Source: Roseobacter sp. SK209-2-6 (GTDB lineage Bacteria; Pseudomonadota; Alphaproteobacteria; Rhodobacterales; Rhodobacteraceae). Taken from it: a stretch of DNA of 64,000 bases. A program made the translations under genes and the position numbers. A model generated the notes under the pieces. The model did no database searches. It worked only from the letters and a program-made list of their open reading frames with translations, and was not told where the DNA came from. Location of the stretch: the NCBI RefSeq assembly GCF_000169455.1, contig NZ_AAYC01000006.1:1-64000 (forward strand). The letters run 5' to 3'. This document shows positions 46,794 to 54,997 of the stretch, in pieces. The stretch's first letter is position 1; every line of letters begins with the position of its first letter.

Positions 46794-47246
46794 ATGAAAT
46801 GTGACCTGCAAAAGAAGATCCACGTCGGCTGCTGCGCGCTTGGCATCGACAGTGACGCGCGCCGTGCGCTGCGACTTGCAGTGACCGGCAAGGCGTCTAT
46901 GACCGACATGAACACCGCCGAGTTAAATCTGGTTTTAGACCGGCTTAAAGATGACGGCTTCAAAGTTCAGGCAAAGGGAAAATCTCGCCCCCAGGCCTCT
47001 CGCCAAAACCTGCGCCTGGTGCATGTGCTTTGGAAGAAGCTTGGCGAAGCGGGTGTGCTGGAGGATCCCAGTCGCAAGGGGCTGAACAGCTTTATCCGGG
47101 CTAGGTTCCATAAGGTTTGGGGGCATATACCGCTCGATGTGGATGCCCTGCGTGATCAGGAAAAAATCGACCAGGTCATTCAGGCCCTCAAGGCCTGGGG
47201 CCAGCGTGTCGAGATTGAATTCAACTGGACGGGCCATGGCACATGA
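46794..47246 (+). CDS. gemA: Mu Gp16-like regulatory protein GemA
   Basis: A 150-residue protein of the Mu gp16/GemA family, an early protein reported to affect host DNA topology and gene expression. KIHVGCCALGIDSDARRALR then LAVTGKASMTDMNTAELNLV and LDRLKDDGFKV is the family core, and the C-terminal half (LWKKLGEAGVLEDPSRKGLN, FIRARFHKVWG) is also typical. Complete frame, overlapping the next gene by 4 bp. Confidence 0.85.
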   Translation: MKCDLQKKIHVGCCALGIDSDARRALRLAVTGKASMTDMNTAELNLVLDRLKDDGFKVQAKGKSRPQASRQNLRLVHVLWKKLGEAGVLEDPSRKGLNSFIRARFHKVWGHIPLDVDALRDQEKIDQVIQALKAWGQRVEIEFNWTGHGT

Positions 47247-47638
47247 GTGCGGCGTTCAAACCCTATCTGCCCGGCGTGCTGGCACTGATCGCTGAGGAAA
47301 TCGGCGTCGATCTGGCCATTCGCCTCGCCAAGCAGTGCGGCGGGCGCGAAATCTATATCGCGAAGGACCCTGCCCCGGACTGTTCCCTGGCAAAAATCGT
47401 CGGCCTGGCCAATGCGCAAAAGCTCTACAGGCTTCTGGGCAGCGGCAAGATGCTGGTTCCTGCCGGAAACTTCTGTGGTCAAACCGGACGCCGACAGCGG
47501 ATCGCCATGCTATTGGATCAGGGCCTCAGCCATTCGGCCATTGCCAAAGAAGTCGATGTTCATATCCGGACGGTGGAACGTATGTCCGCTGAGCTGCGTC
47601 GCCCGAAAGATAAAAGGCAGCCTGATCTGTTTCTCTAG
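47243..47638 (+). CDS. Mor/C-like phage transcription regulator
   Basis: A 131-residue protein with the Mor-family plan: LPGVLALIAEEIGVDLAIRL at the start, GGREIYIAKDPAPDC, then a C-terminal helix-turn-helix LSHSAIAKEVDVHIRTVERM. Mor activates the middle promoter of Mu. The frame is intact and overlaps gemA (ATGA). A second, frameshifted Mor-like gene follows at 47957. Confidence 0.7.
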   Translation: MSAAFKPYLPGVLALIAEEIGVDLAIRLAKQCGGREIYIAKDPAPDCSLAKIVGLANAQKLYRLLGSGKMLVPAGNFCGQTGRRQRIAMLLDQGLSHSAIAKEVDVHIRTVERMSAELRRPKDKRQPDLFL

Positions 47639-47904
47639 CCCCCGTTCTGGTCGTTCATTCCAGACTAAATCGCGGACCCAATCGTCCCGATCAGCCCGCT
47701 CCCCTCTGCAGATCAACAATCGAAGGCGCGGAAGGATCCCAGCTTCGCCGTAAAATACCACATAAAGGGGTTAGGTGCGCGCTTGAGATCTTTTCCGCCC
47801 CGGAGTGGCCTTCAGACAGAAACGACGCGCAGAGGCCCGCAAATCGCCTCACCCCGTCTACCAAAGTCCCCTCAGATAGCCACCCTTGCGCTTTAGGTCT
47901 GGCA

Positions 47905-47920
47905 CCCGTCAATTGACGGG
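47905..47920. promoter_or_regulatory. Perfect 16-bp palindrome upstream of the mor pseudogene
   Basis: CCCGTCAATTGACGGG is fully self-complementary with no spacer and lies 37 bp before the next ATG. This position fits an operator for a dimeric regulator such as a phage repressor or Mor itself. The 318-bp gap 47639-47956 holds no other feature I can support. Confidence 0.45.
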
Positions 47921-47956
47921 GCGGTAGAAACCGACGCCTATCAGCATCAAGAGCCT

Positions 47957-48389
47957 ATGGCAGATACAAAATCCCCTCCTCCGACCCTGCTGACCTGTGA
48001 TGAAATGATCGATCTCGGAATGACCGTTTCCGAGATGCTGGAAGAGCTGGAAGACAGCCTGGGCCCCGCCGCCGTCTGGAACCTGACCGGCCTATATGGC
48101 GGCACAGAGACCCACATCCCACATGAGCGCAGCCTGAAGCATTCGATCGTAACCGAGCAGCTTGGCGAAAAGATCACGCGTTGGCTGGTCGATACCTACG
48201 GTCCGGGTCGGATCCAAATCCCGCTTGGAACACAGTCCAGCCAAGCTCGGAAAATGGCGGCAAATGGCGGCCTTCCGGGCTGCGCTTCTCACCCGCCAGC
48301 CGCATCGGAAAATCGCCCAATCCCTGGGATGTCACGTTCGCACCGTCGAGCGGGCCAAACGCGCGTTGCTAACAATCGGGTTTCTTTAA
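47957..48389 (+). pseudogene. Mor-family transcription activator, one frameshift
   Basis: MADTKSPPPTLLTCDEMIDL then VSEMLEELEDSLGPAAVWNL, GGTETHIPHE and LVDTYGPGRIQIPLG follow the Mor family. After QSSQAR the frame slips in the A4 run 48251-48254; with one A less it reads KWRQMAAFRAALL then a helix-turn-helix PHRKIAQSLGCHVRTVERAK and stops at 48389. Without correction the frame wanders to 48535. Confidence 0.7.
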
Positions 48390-48589
48390 AGCCTTCCCGT
48401 TTGCGGTCATTCTTCGGTGAAAGCTGCGCCAAATCCAAACTGCCCTATCGCTGCAAAAAGGGAGCGATCGCTGAGGACGGGACAAAACGTAAATCCGTCG
48501 CAGTTTCTCGGAGGGTCGGTTTGAGGGTAATCTGACGAACTATTAGACGATGAGGTAAAATAAGCAGATCACTACATAACCCCAACACG

Positions 48590-49975
48590 TCACAACCGGA
48601 TCACAGCCATCTTGTCCTGTAGCATGTCCTTCATGGTATAACCGATACCGCCTGTATTGTAGCCCGACTGTCGGCGGCCCGCGAATGGCATCCAGTCCAC
48701 TCTGAATGCGGTATGATCGTTCACCATAACAGCTGTTGCATCCAGCTGTTGTATGGCCTGCATCGCGGTATCAAGGCTCTTTGTAAAAACCGCAGACTGA
48801 AACGCAAAGGGCAAGCTGTTTGCGACCTGATAGGCATCTTCCAGGCTGTCGTAGCCATAGACGCAAATGACCGGCCCGAAAATTTCGGTGGTTGAGACGC
48901 GGGCATCTGCGGGCGGGTTCAACAGAACCGTGGGAGCATAGGTTGTGGGCCCTAGACGCTTGCCGCCGGTCAGCACGGCCGCCCCAGCCTGAACCGCCTC
49001 GTCCACCCATTCTTCGACACGGTCAACCTCGGCGGGGCGGATCAAAGGACCGCAATCCACATTGGGGTCGCGGGCATCACCGACCTTCAGCGCAGCCGCT
49101 GCATTGGCCAGTTTCTGCGCGATATCAGCGGCCATGGCTGCAGCGGCAAAGACACGCTGAACGGAGACGCAGACCTGCCCGGAATGATAGAACCCGCCTT
49201 TGGTCAACAATGGGATCATAGTGTCGATATCAACGGTTTCATCCACGATCACCGGCGCTGCGCCACCATGTTCCAACGCACAGCGGGTTCCGGGTGCAAG
49301 TTTTGAGCGCAGCATCCAGCCAACCCGTGCAGAGCCGATGAACGAGAAAAAGCCAACGCGCGGATCGGTGATCATTTGTTCCGCCGTCTCATTGTCGCAG
49401 GCGGCGAAACGGCACCAGTCTTGCGGCAGGCCTGCCTGATGGAGAATGTCGACGAATGCCTCGCAGGACAAAGGGGTATCTAAGGCCGGTTTGACGATCA
49501 CCGGGCATCCTGTGGCCACCGCCGGGGCAACCTGATGTACAATCAGGTTGAGAGGATGGTTGAACGCACTGGCCGCGACTACCACGCCGATCGGCTCTTT
49601 CTGTGTAAAGGCAATGCGGCCTGACCCAGCTTCGGTCAGATCCATCGGGATCTCGCGACCGGACATCTGACCGATCCCGTGAACGCACAGTTCGACCCCA
49701 TCAATGGCGCGCGCGACTTCAACCCGCGCATCGACCAGCGGCTTGCCGCCCTCGCTGGCGATCAGCAGGGCCAGTTCCTCGGCACGCCCGGACATCAGGC
49801 GGGCGGTTTCCTTCAGGATTTCGATCCTCTTGTAGGCTGGCAGCCACCTGTCGCGATTGCGATAAAGGGCGTAGGCGGCGTCCAGCATGGCGTCGGTATC
49901 ATCCCAACCGCTCAGCTCCACGCTGCCCACTCTGGTCAGGTCAAAAGGGTTCGGGACTTCCAGAACGCCACTCAT
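48590..49975 (-). CDS. Aldehyde dehydrogenase family protein
   Basis: A 461-residue NAD(P)-dependent aldehyde dehydrogenase. The cofactor-binding region is FNHPLNLIVHQVAPAVATGC then VIVKPALDTPLS; the general base Glu lies in CALEHGGAAPVIV (LEHGG in place of the more usual LELGG) and the nucleophile Cys in HSGQVCVSVQRV. The C-terminal FGPVICVYGYDS is standard. It overlaps the ThDP enzyme stop by 4 bp, so both are translated together; the aldehyde is likely the product or substrate of that enzyme. Confidence 0.92.
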   Translation of the reverse strand: MSGVLEVPNPFDLTRVGSVELSGWDDTDAMLDAAYALYRNRDRWLPAYKRIEILKETARLMSGRAEELALLIASEGGKPLVDARVEVARAIDGVELCVHGIGQMSGREIPMDLTEAGSGRIAFTQKEPIGVVVAASAFNHPLNLIVHQVAPAVATGCPVIVKPALDTPLSCEAFVDILHQAGLPQDWCRFAACDNETAEQMITDPRVGFFSFIGSARVGWMLRSKLAPGTRCALEHGGAAPVIVDETVDIDTMIPLLTKGGFYHSGQVCVSVQRVFAAAAMAADIAQKLANAAAALKVGDARDPNVDCGPLIRPAEVDRVEEWVDEAVQAGAAVLTGGKRLGPTTYAPTVLLNPPADARVSTTEIFGPVICVYGYDSLEDAYQVANSLPFAFQSAVFTKSLDTAMQAIQQLDATAVMVNDHTAFRVDWMPFAGRRQSGYNTGGIGYTMKDMLQDKMAVIRL

Positions 49976-51645
49976 ATCAGACAGACCTTTGCGGCCAGCT
50001 CGTCGATCAGCACGCGCTGGTTTTCGCTGTAATCCACCGGTAGATCGATCAGGTGCACGCCGCCAGCGGCGAAGGCCGCCTCGAAGGCCGGAACCAGATC
50101 CTCGGTTCGCTCAATCCGGTGTCCCTTTGCGCCATAGCTATTGGCGTATTGCACGAAATCGGGGTTGTTGAACTTCAGTCCCCAATCGTCAAAGCCCGCG
50201 TGGGCCTGCTTCCATCGGATCATGCCGTATGAGCTGTCGTTCAGCACGGTAACCACCAGGTTCAGCCCCAGTCGGACGGCGGTTTCAATCTCCTGACTGT
50301 TCATCATGAACCCGCCATCCCCGCAGATCGCCATGACCCGGCGATCAGGGTACAGCTTGGCGGCCATCATCGCCGAGGGCAGCCCCGCCCCCATTGTCGC
50401 CAGCGCATTGTCCAGCAGTACGGTATTGGGCTGATAGGCCTGATAGTTGCGGGCGAACCAGATCTTGTAGATGCCATTGTCCAGCGCGATGATATCGCAA
50501 TCTCCCATGACTTTGCGGGTATCCGCCACAAAGCGCTGCGGGATCACCGGGAACCGGATGTCGTCCGCCCCTTCAGAGGTATGCAGATCGGTTTCCCGTT
50601 TGACCCGTTCGAAATAGCTGCGGTCAAAATCCACCGGTCCGCCCAGTTTTTCCCCAAGCTGGGCAATGGATTGCGCCAGATCGCCGATCACCTCGACCTG
50701 CGGAAAATAGACCTGATCCACTTGCGCGGCCTTGTAATTCACGTGGATTACCTTTGTGCCCCCGTCTTCCATGAAGAAGGGGGGTTTTTCAACTACGTCA
50801 TGGCCGACATTGATGATCAGATCGGCCCGTTCGATGGCGCAGTGCAGGTAGTCGCCGTCAGACAGCGCGGCGGTGCCAAGAAACAGACCGGACCGCTCAT
50901 CCACCACCCCCTTGCCCATCTGCGTGTTGAAAAATGGGATTTGCGTGAGTTCCACGAACTGGCTGAGCGCGCTGCGCGCGTGTTTGCGGTTGGCGCCTGC
51001 GCCCAGCAACAGCAGCGGCATCCTTGCCGAGCGGATCATATCAGCCGCTTCGTTCAGCACCGTGTCACCGGCCACGGCATAATGGCGCGGATGCGGTTGC
51101 AGCACCGGTTCCGAGGTGTCTTCGGCGGCGATATCCTCGGGCAGTTCAAGCAGTACTGCACCGGGGCGTTCCTCTTGTGCGACACGGAATGCCTCACGGA
51201 TTAGGGACGGGATGGTGTTCCCATGCACAATCTGTTTCGACATCTTGCAGATTGGTGCAAACAGGCCCACCACATCGATGATCTGAAACTGGCCCTGTTT
51301 GGATTTCTTGATCGGCTTTTGCCCTGTGATCATGATTAGCGGCATGCCGCCCAGATGCGCATAGGCCGCCGGGGTGGCAAAATTGGTCGCCCCCGGACCC
51401 AGCGTTGCCATGCAGACCCCGGCCTTTCCGGTCAGCCGGCCATAGGTGGCCGCCATGAAGGCCGCGCCCTGTTCATGCCGGGTCAGCACCAGCTCAATCC
51501 TGGAGGTTCTTAGCGATTCCAGAACGTCGAGGTTTTCCTCACCCGGCACGGCAAAGATATATTCGACGCCTTCAGCCTCAAGCGCCGCAACCAACAGGTC
51601 AGAGGCTTTGGAAGGCGATGGTGCGGTGGGGATAGAGGCTGACAT
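49972..51645 (-). CDS. ThDP-dependent enzyme, acetolactate synthase large-subunit-like
   Basis: A 557-residue enzyme of the acetolactate synthase/benzaldehyde lyase superfamily. The N-terminal activating glutamate is in LTRHEQGAAFMAATYGRLTG, and the ThDP/metal motif is CGDGGFMMNSQEIETAVRLG then VLNDSSYG. No regulatory subunit (ilvH) is nearby, so biosynthetic acetolactate synthase is unlikely; catabolic acetoin formation, decarboxylation or a C-C lyase reaction are all possible. The ATG at 51645 has a strong AGGAG 7 bases upstream, so a 50-codon longer frame is rejected. It is followed by the coupled aldehyde dehydrogenase and preceded by 239 bp after the P460 pair. Confidence 0.88.
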   Translation of the reverse strand: MSASIPTAPSPSKASDLLVAALEAEGVEYIFAVPGEENLDVLESLRTSRIELVLTRHEQGAAFMAATYGRLTGKAGVCMATLGPGATNFATPAAYAHLGGMPLIMITGQKPIKKSKQGQFQIIDVVGLFAPICKMSKQIVHGNTIPSLIREAFRVAQEERPGAVLLELPEDIAAEDTSEPVLQPHPRHYAVAGDTVLNEAADMIRSARMPLLLLGAGANRKHARSALSQFVELTQIPFFNTQMGKGVVDERSGLFLGTAALSDGDYLHCAIERADLIINVGHDVVEKPPFFMEDGGTKVIHVNYKAAQVDQVYFPQVEVIGDLAQSIAQLGEKLGGPVDFDRSYFERVKRETDLHTSEGADDIRFPVIPQRFVADTRKVMGDCDIIALDNGIYKIWFARNYQAYQPNTVLLDNALATMGAGLPSAMMAAKLYPDRRVMAICGDGGFMMNSQEIETAVRLGLNLVVTVLNDSSYGMIRWKQAHAGFDDWGLKFNNPDFVQYANSYGAKGHRIERTEDLVPAFEAAFAAGGVHLIDLPVDYSENQRVLIDELAAKVCLI

Positions 51646-51884
51646 GCAATCTCCTGATGCTAATGCGGATAGGCTCGCAGCTTTGGCCGCGCTACCTGTT
51701 GTGTATACTCTATTAGATTGTCGGCTGCCTGCACCATCTGTGGATCCGGGTGCTGCTTGTCCTCGGAAGAACCAGGGCAATTCAACCACTCGCATCTGCA
51801 GCGGGCCCCGGATCGTTTGACCAATCCGAATCCCGTTGCGGATGGGAGTGGAGCGGGTCAGGTTGCGCGGTCACTTTGCTGGTC

Positions 51885-52439
51885 TCAGTTTGCGTTCAGA
51901 ACCGGGTAAGCTTCGGTATAGACCCAGTCAGTTTCCCGGGCCGGGACATGGCAGGTCTTGCATTCAAAACTATAATCTTCGGTGGTGGTTGTTTCACGAT
52001 TATCCACCCCGAAGTAAGCCCAGCCCCAGCCATCTCCCCAGAGGTCATTGCCGTCAAACCGGTCATGTTCATCCTTCACCATGACAAACCATCCGGCAAC
52101 CTCGGTGGCATAGGCCGCTGTTCCTGTGGTGTATTCGTCTGTTTTGCTCTCCAGCAGTTCCTTGATCAAAACCGCGCCATCCGGGAACGACCCGTTTTCC
52201 AGATAGTACTCCACAACGCCCTGCTGCGTGTAGACCACATGCTGCCCGGTAGCTTCGCCTTCATCCAGAATGGTCCAGCTACCCAGCATTTGCCAACTGG
52301 CACGGAACTCACCCATTGGCATGCGGATGCTGCCATTTGATCCAACGACGCCGTTGGTCGTCTGAGTAAACTCCTGTGCCAAACCGGGGAGCGCTCCAAT
52401 AGGGCCAATCAGAGCGAGGCAGCCCAAAAGACGTCTCAC
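51885..52439 (-). CDS. Cytochrome P460-family protein, second of pair
   Basis: A 184-residue periplasmic heme protein: signal MRRLLGCLALIGPIGALPG with cleavage near residue 21, a c-type heme site CKTCH near residue 160 and the family end DWVYTEAYPVL. GSFPDGAVLIKELLE in the middle matches the P460 fold. Some P460 proteins oxidise hydroxylamine or NO via a lysine-heme link; whether the cross-link lysine is present cannot be settled by eye. It follows paralog 1 by 3 bp, so both are in one operon. Confidence 0.85.
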   Translation of the reverse strand: MRRLLGCLALIGPIGALPGLAQEFTQTTNGVVGSNGSIRMPMGEFRASWQMLGSWTILDEGEATGQHVVYTQQGVVEYYLENGSFPDGAVLIKELLESKTDEYTTGTAAYATEVAGWFVMVKDEHDRFDGNDLWGDGWGWAYFGVDNRETTTTEDYSFECKTCHVPARETDWVYTEAYPVLNAN

Positions 52440-52442
52440 GCC

Positions 52443-53048
52443 TCAGTTTCCCTGTACGGCGCGCAGCACCGGGTAGAACTGCGTAAAGACGAAATCCGTA
52501 TCCGCATTGGCTTCGTGGCAGGCGTTGCAGGATTCTGCCGGGAAAGCTTCCGCTGTTTTCGCATAGGGTTCACCCCCATGGCCAAAACTGAAGTAGACCC
52601 AGCCGCCTGGTTCACCAGAAAAACGTTTGGTGTCTTTGACGGTCAATTCAAGGCCGGCAAATTCACCCTGGAAATACCCGTTTCCGGAAATCTCAAAGCA
52701 AGCGCCGTCTTCTTCGGTGCAATTGTCGCCTTCACGGACCATCACCAGTTCCTTTGCGATCTGCGTCCCATCCGCCCATTCACCGGTTTCGGCAAAGTGA
52801 TCAAACGCTGAGGGTTCGACGTAGACATTGTGAAACTCTGGAAAGGGTGCCTCTCCATCGTTCAAAGCATTGGGGGTCAATGGCGAGCCGATGAAAACCC
52901 AACGGCGGTAGTCTGAGGGGGCATTGACTGATCCATCGTCATTGAAGGTCGCCTTGGCGATATTGCCGGATGCGGATTGGGCAAGAACTGCACCAGCTAA
53001 GGCAACAGCAGAAATCCCGGTGGCGGCGGCAATGTTGGCTAGTTTCAT
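52443..53048 (-). CDS. Cytochrome P460-family protein, first of pair
   Basis: A 201-residue secreted protein: signal NIAAATGISAVALAGAVLAQ, then YRRWVFIGSPLTPNALNDGE, the block EWADGTQIAKELVMVREGDN, a heme c site CNACH near residue 178 and DFVFTQFYPVL at the end. AAGGAG precedes the ATG. It has two extra cysteines in NCTEEDGACF that may form a disulfide. It is divergent from the LysR gene, which very likely controls it. Confidence 0.88.
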   Translation of the reverse strand: MKLANIAAATGISAVALAGAVLAQSASGNIAKATFNDDGSVNAPSDYRRWVFIGSPLTPNALNDGEAPFPEFHNVYVEPSAFDHFAETGEWADGTQIAKELVMVREGDNCTEEDGACFEISGNGYFQGEFAGLELTVKDTKRFSGEPGGWVYFSFGHGGEPYAKTAEAFPAESCNACHEANADTDFVFTQFYPVLRAVQGN

Positions 53049-53103
53049 CGAGAGGTCTCCTTGTGTCTGATCACAAAGTTAACGTCCCCTGTCATGCGTT
53101 ATT

Positions 53104-53120
53104 GTTATAGTATGTATAAC
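53104..53120. promoter_or_regulatory. Inverted repeat operator for the divergent LysR gene
   Basis: GTTATA-5nt-TATAAC is a perfect 6-bp inverted repeat lying in the gap between the P460 operon and the LysR start, and it fits the T-N11-A rule for LysR-type binding sites. It is 56 bp from the P460 ATG and 34 bp from the LysR ATG. Confidence 0.6.
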
Positions 53121-53153
53121 CAACCTGCCCGCACCTCTGAGGTACAAGAACCC

Positions 53154-54041
53154 ATGGAACTTCGTCGTATTCGGTATTTTCTTACTCTTGCACGCACACT
53201 CAATTTTTCTCAGGCCGCCAGGGAACTGAAGATCTCACAACCTGCATTGAGCAAGGCAATTCAGCAGCTTGAAACCGAGTTTGGGGGGCGATTGGTCCGA
53301 AGAGAAGGGCGGCTAACGCACCTGACGCGGTTGGGTGAACGCATGCATGCGTCTCTTCAGGAGGTGGAAGACGCGGCACAGCGCGCCGAAAGGCTCGCAT
53401 CGAGGATTGCAAAGGCTGAGACTGCGTGCATCCGTATCGCGATCATGTGTACCATTGATCCGGGCATGGTCGGCCGTTGCCTGGCCCAGTTTCAGCAGGA
53501 TAACCCGGCCTTGGCGATCGAATTGCTGGACTTTACAGCCGCCACCATCCAAGAGGCGCTCTTGAATGGAAAAGTCGATGTCGCCATCATCGGCAGCCCG
53601 GTCGAAGCGGTTCCTCGGCTGCGCACATATGAACTGTTTCAAGAGAATATGGTTGTTTCTTGCGGCGCTCAAAACCGGCTGGCCCACCGCGAGTCGATTC
53701 CCCTGAAAATGATGGCAGAGTTTCCTTATATCGACCGGTTACGTTGCGAGTTTCGCGAAATGATCCTGTCGACGGTGGACAGGAACGACCTGAGCCTGAA
53801 TGTCGTTGCCAGCAGCGAGCGGGAAGATTGGATCAAATCGTTGCTTGCACAGGATCACGGTATATCGATCATGCCAGCAAGTTCGGCTATTTCAGCAAAC
53901 CTGAAATCAGTGACCTTGCAGGATCACGATTTGCTAAGGTCGGTGTATCTGACAATTCCCAGCGGACGTGAAGACCATCCTTCTGTTCAGGCGCTGATAA
54001 AACATGCCAGAACTTACAACTGGTCCGGCGCTCAGGATTGA
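53154..54041 (+). CDS. LysR-family transcriptional regulator
   Basis: A 295-residue LysR regulator. The winged HTH is at residues 1-60 (MELRRIRYFLTLARTLNFSQ then ISQPALSKAIQQLE) with the effector domain from about 90 to 290. The ATG at 53154 is the normal family start; a 31-codon extension upstream would cover the operator. It is divergently transcribed from the P460-P460-ThDP-ALDH operon, the classical layout of a LysR activator and its target. Effector unknown. Confidence 0.93.
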   Translation: MELRRIRYFLTLARTLNFSQAARELKISQPALSKAIQQLETEFGGRLVRREGRLTHLTRLGERMHASLQEVEDAAQRAERLASRIAKAETACIRIAIMCTIDPGMVGRCLAQFQQDNPALAIELLDFTAATIQEALLNGKVDVAIIGSPVEAVPRLRTYELFQENMVVSCGAQNRLAHRESIPLKMMAEFPYIDRLRCEFREMILSTVDRNDLSLNVVASSEREDWIKSLLAQDHGISIMPASSAISANLKSVTLQDHDLLRSVYLTIPSGREDHPSVQALIKHARTYNWSGAQD

Positions 54042-54451
54042 GGAAGCACTTTCTCACTATCGGGCAGACACAAATTGGGTACATCATTTCGGTGAAAGCA
54101 GGCCTTCGGCAGCTTTATGAACCCTAAGTCGCCATTCCTGATGTCACTGAGTGCTGCAGGTGTCTAGGCCAGTTCACAGCCCTTTCTGGACATTCGTTTC
54201 CTTGACCCGCACTCTAGGAAGGCAATTTACGAAGGACTGTTTGAAGACATTCGCGGTACTAGCATTGACCAATAGAGAATAGGAGCATAGCGGCCCTTCA
54301 CCGCTCCAGATATTCGCTTTCGCGTTTAGAACCTGGGTAAAAGCAGAAAAGTTCAAATTTCCAAGTTTTAGGTCTGCACCTGTCGGCTGCAACAACTAGG
54401 TCCCCTGGCCAGACAGGTTGGTTGCTCTTAGTTTGGAATATTGCGAAGTTT
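54042..54451. other. 410-bp gap without a recognisable gene
   Basis: Between the LysR stop and the DUF3833 stop. I see no gene, RNA structure or repeat. Only short chance frames occur. Confidence 0.5.
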
Positions 54452-54997
54452 TCAAAGGGGTCGCATTGTTGCAATAAGTTCGGCAACCTTCAGGCCAAAT
54501 TTACGCATTTCTGATTTGTTCATGATCGCTCCATCAGCGGTCAGATACATCCAATCTGTGGCCTGTAAGATATGACCACCTGACTCTTCAGGTAGAATGA
54601 TCTCATAGCTCAAGCGCACCGTTGAACCGGATACAACGCCCTGAGCTTCCCCTACCAGGTCATCTGCAGTGGCCGTAAAGCTATTGTTGGGGCCGAGTGT
54701 CAGATACCATTTTCGGTTTTGAGTTTTTCCATTTGAATAGGTGAATTCCTCAGTCAAAGTCCCTGTGTCACCCTCCCAGGTACCAACCATCTTGGCGGTG
54801 AAACTATTGGTCATTTTTCCGCTGGGCCCAAAGATCAGACCTTCGGACAGGATCTCCCCGGATAGATGGGTCCTGAGATCAAATTGCGGTCCGGTTTCCA
54901 CGTAGTCGCGCGGGGATTGGAACCGGAAACTAAACAGATAGGTTTTGGCAATCACCGCAAGCAGCAAAATGGCTAGGCAGGCAGCAAGAAGTTTCAT
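54452..54997 (-). CDS. DUF3833 family lipid-linked envelope protein
   Basis: A 181-residue protein with an N-terminal hydrophobic anchor (MKLLAACLAILLLAVIAKTY) and the DUF3833 body: an LSGEILSEGLIFGPSGKMTN strand, FTYSNGKTQNRKWYLT and MYLTADGAIMNKSEMRKFG near the end. Family members are seen with Cfa, MFS and chalcone-isomerase-like genes, as here. The ATG overlaps the MFS stop by 4 bp; a 21-codon longer frame overlaps more. Last gene of the RpoE-dependent flavoprotein operon. Function unknown, probably lipid-related. Confidence 0.82.
   Translation of the reverse strand: MKLLAACLAILLLAVIAKTYLFSFRFQSPRDYVETGPQFDLRTHLSGEILSEGLIFGPSGKMTNSFTAKMVGTWEGDTGTLTEEFTYSNGKTQNRKWYLTLGPNNSFTATADDLVGEAQGVVSGSTVRLSYEIILPEESGGHILQATDWMYLTADGAIMNKSEMRKFGLKVAELIATMRPL

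Larger units (their letters stand above)
41325..48540 (+). mobile_element. Remnant early region of a Mu-like transposable prophage
   Basis: Gene order matches the left (early) part of Mu-type phages as known from Rhodobacterales: a small gene, MuA transposase, MuB, several small regulators, HU, DUF3164, GemA, Mor. Lysis, head and tail genes are absent, so this is at most one fifth of a phage. Many members are frameshifted or stopped. The left side is cut by the IS3 copy and the right border lies somewhere before the aldehyde dehydrogenase at 48590. I could not find terminal repeats. Confidence 0.75.

Noticed and set aside
49972-51645. Biosynthetic acetolactate synthase (ilvB/ilvI) call
   Set aside because: There is no ilvH regulatory subunit or ilvC next to it; the partner is an aldehyde dehydrogenase under LysR control, which fits a catabolic enzyme better.
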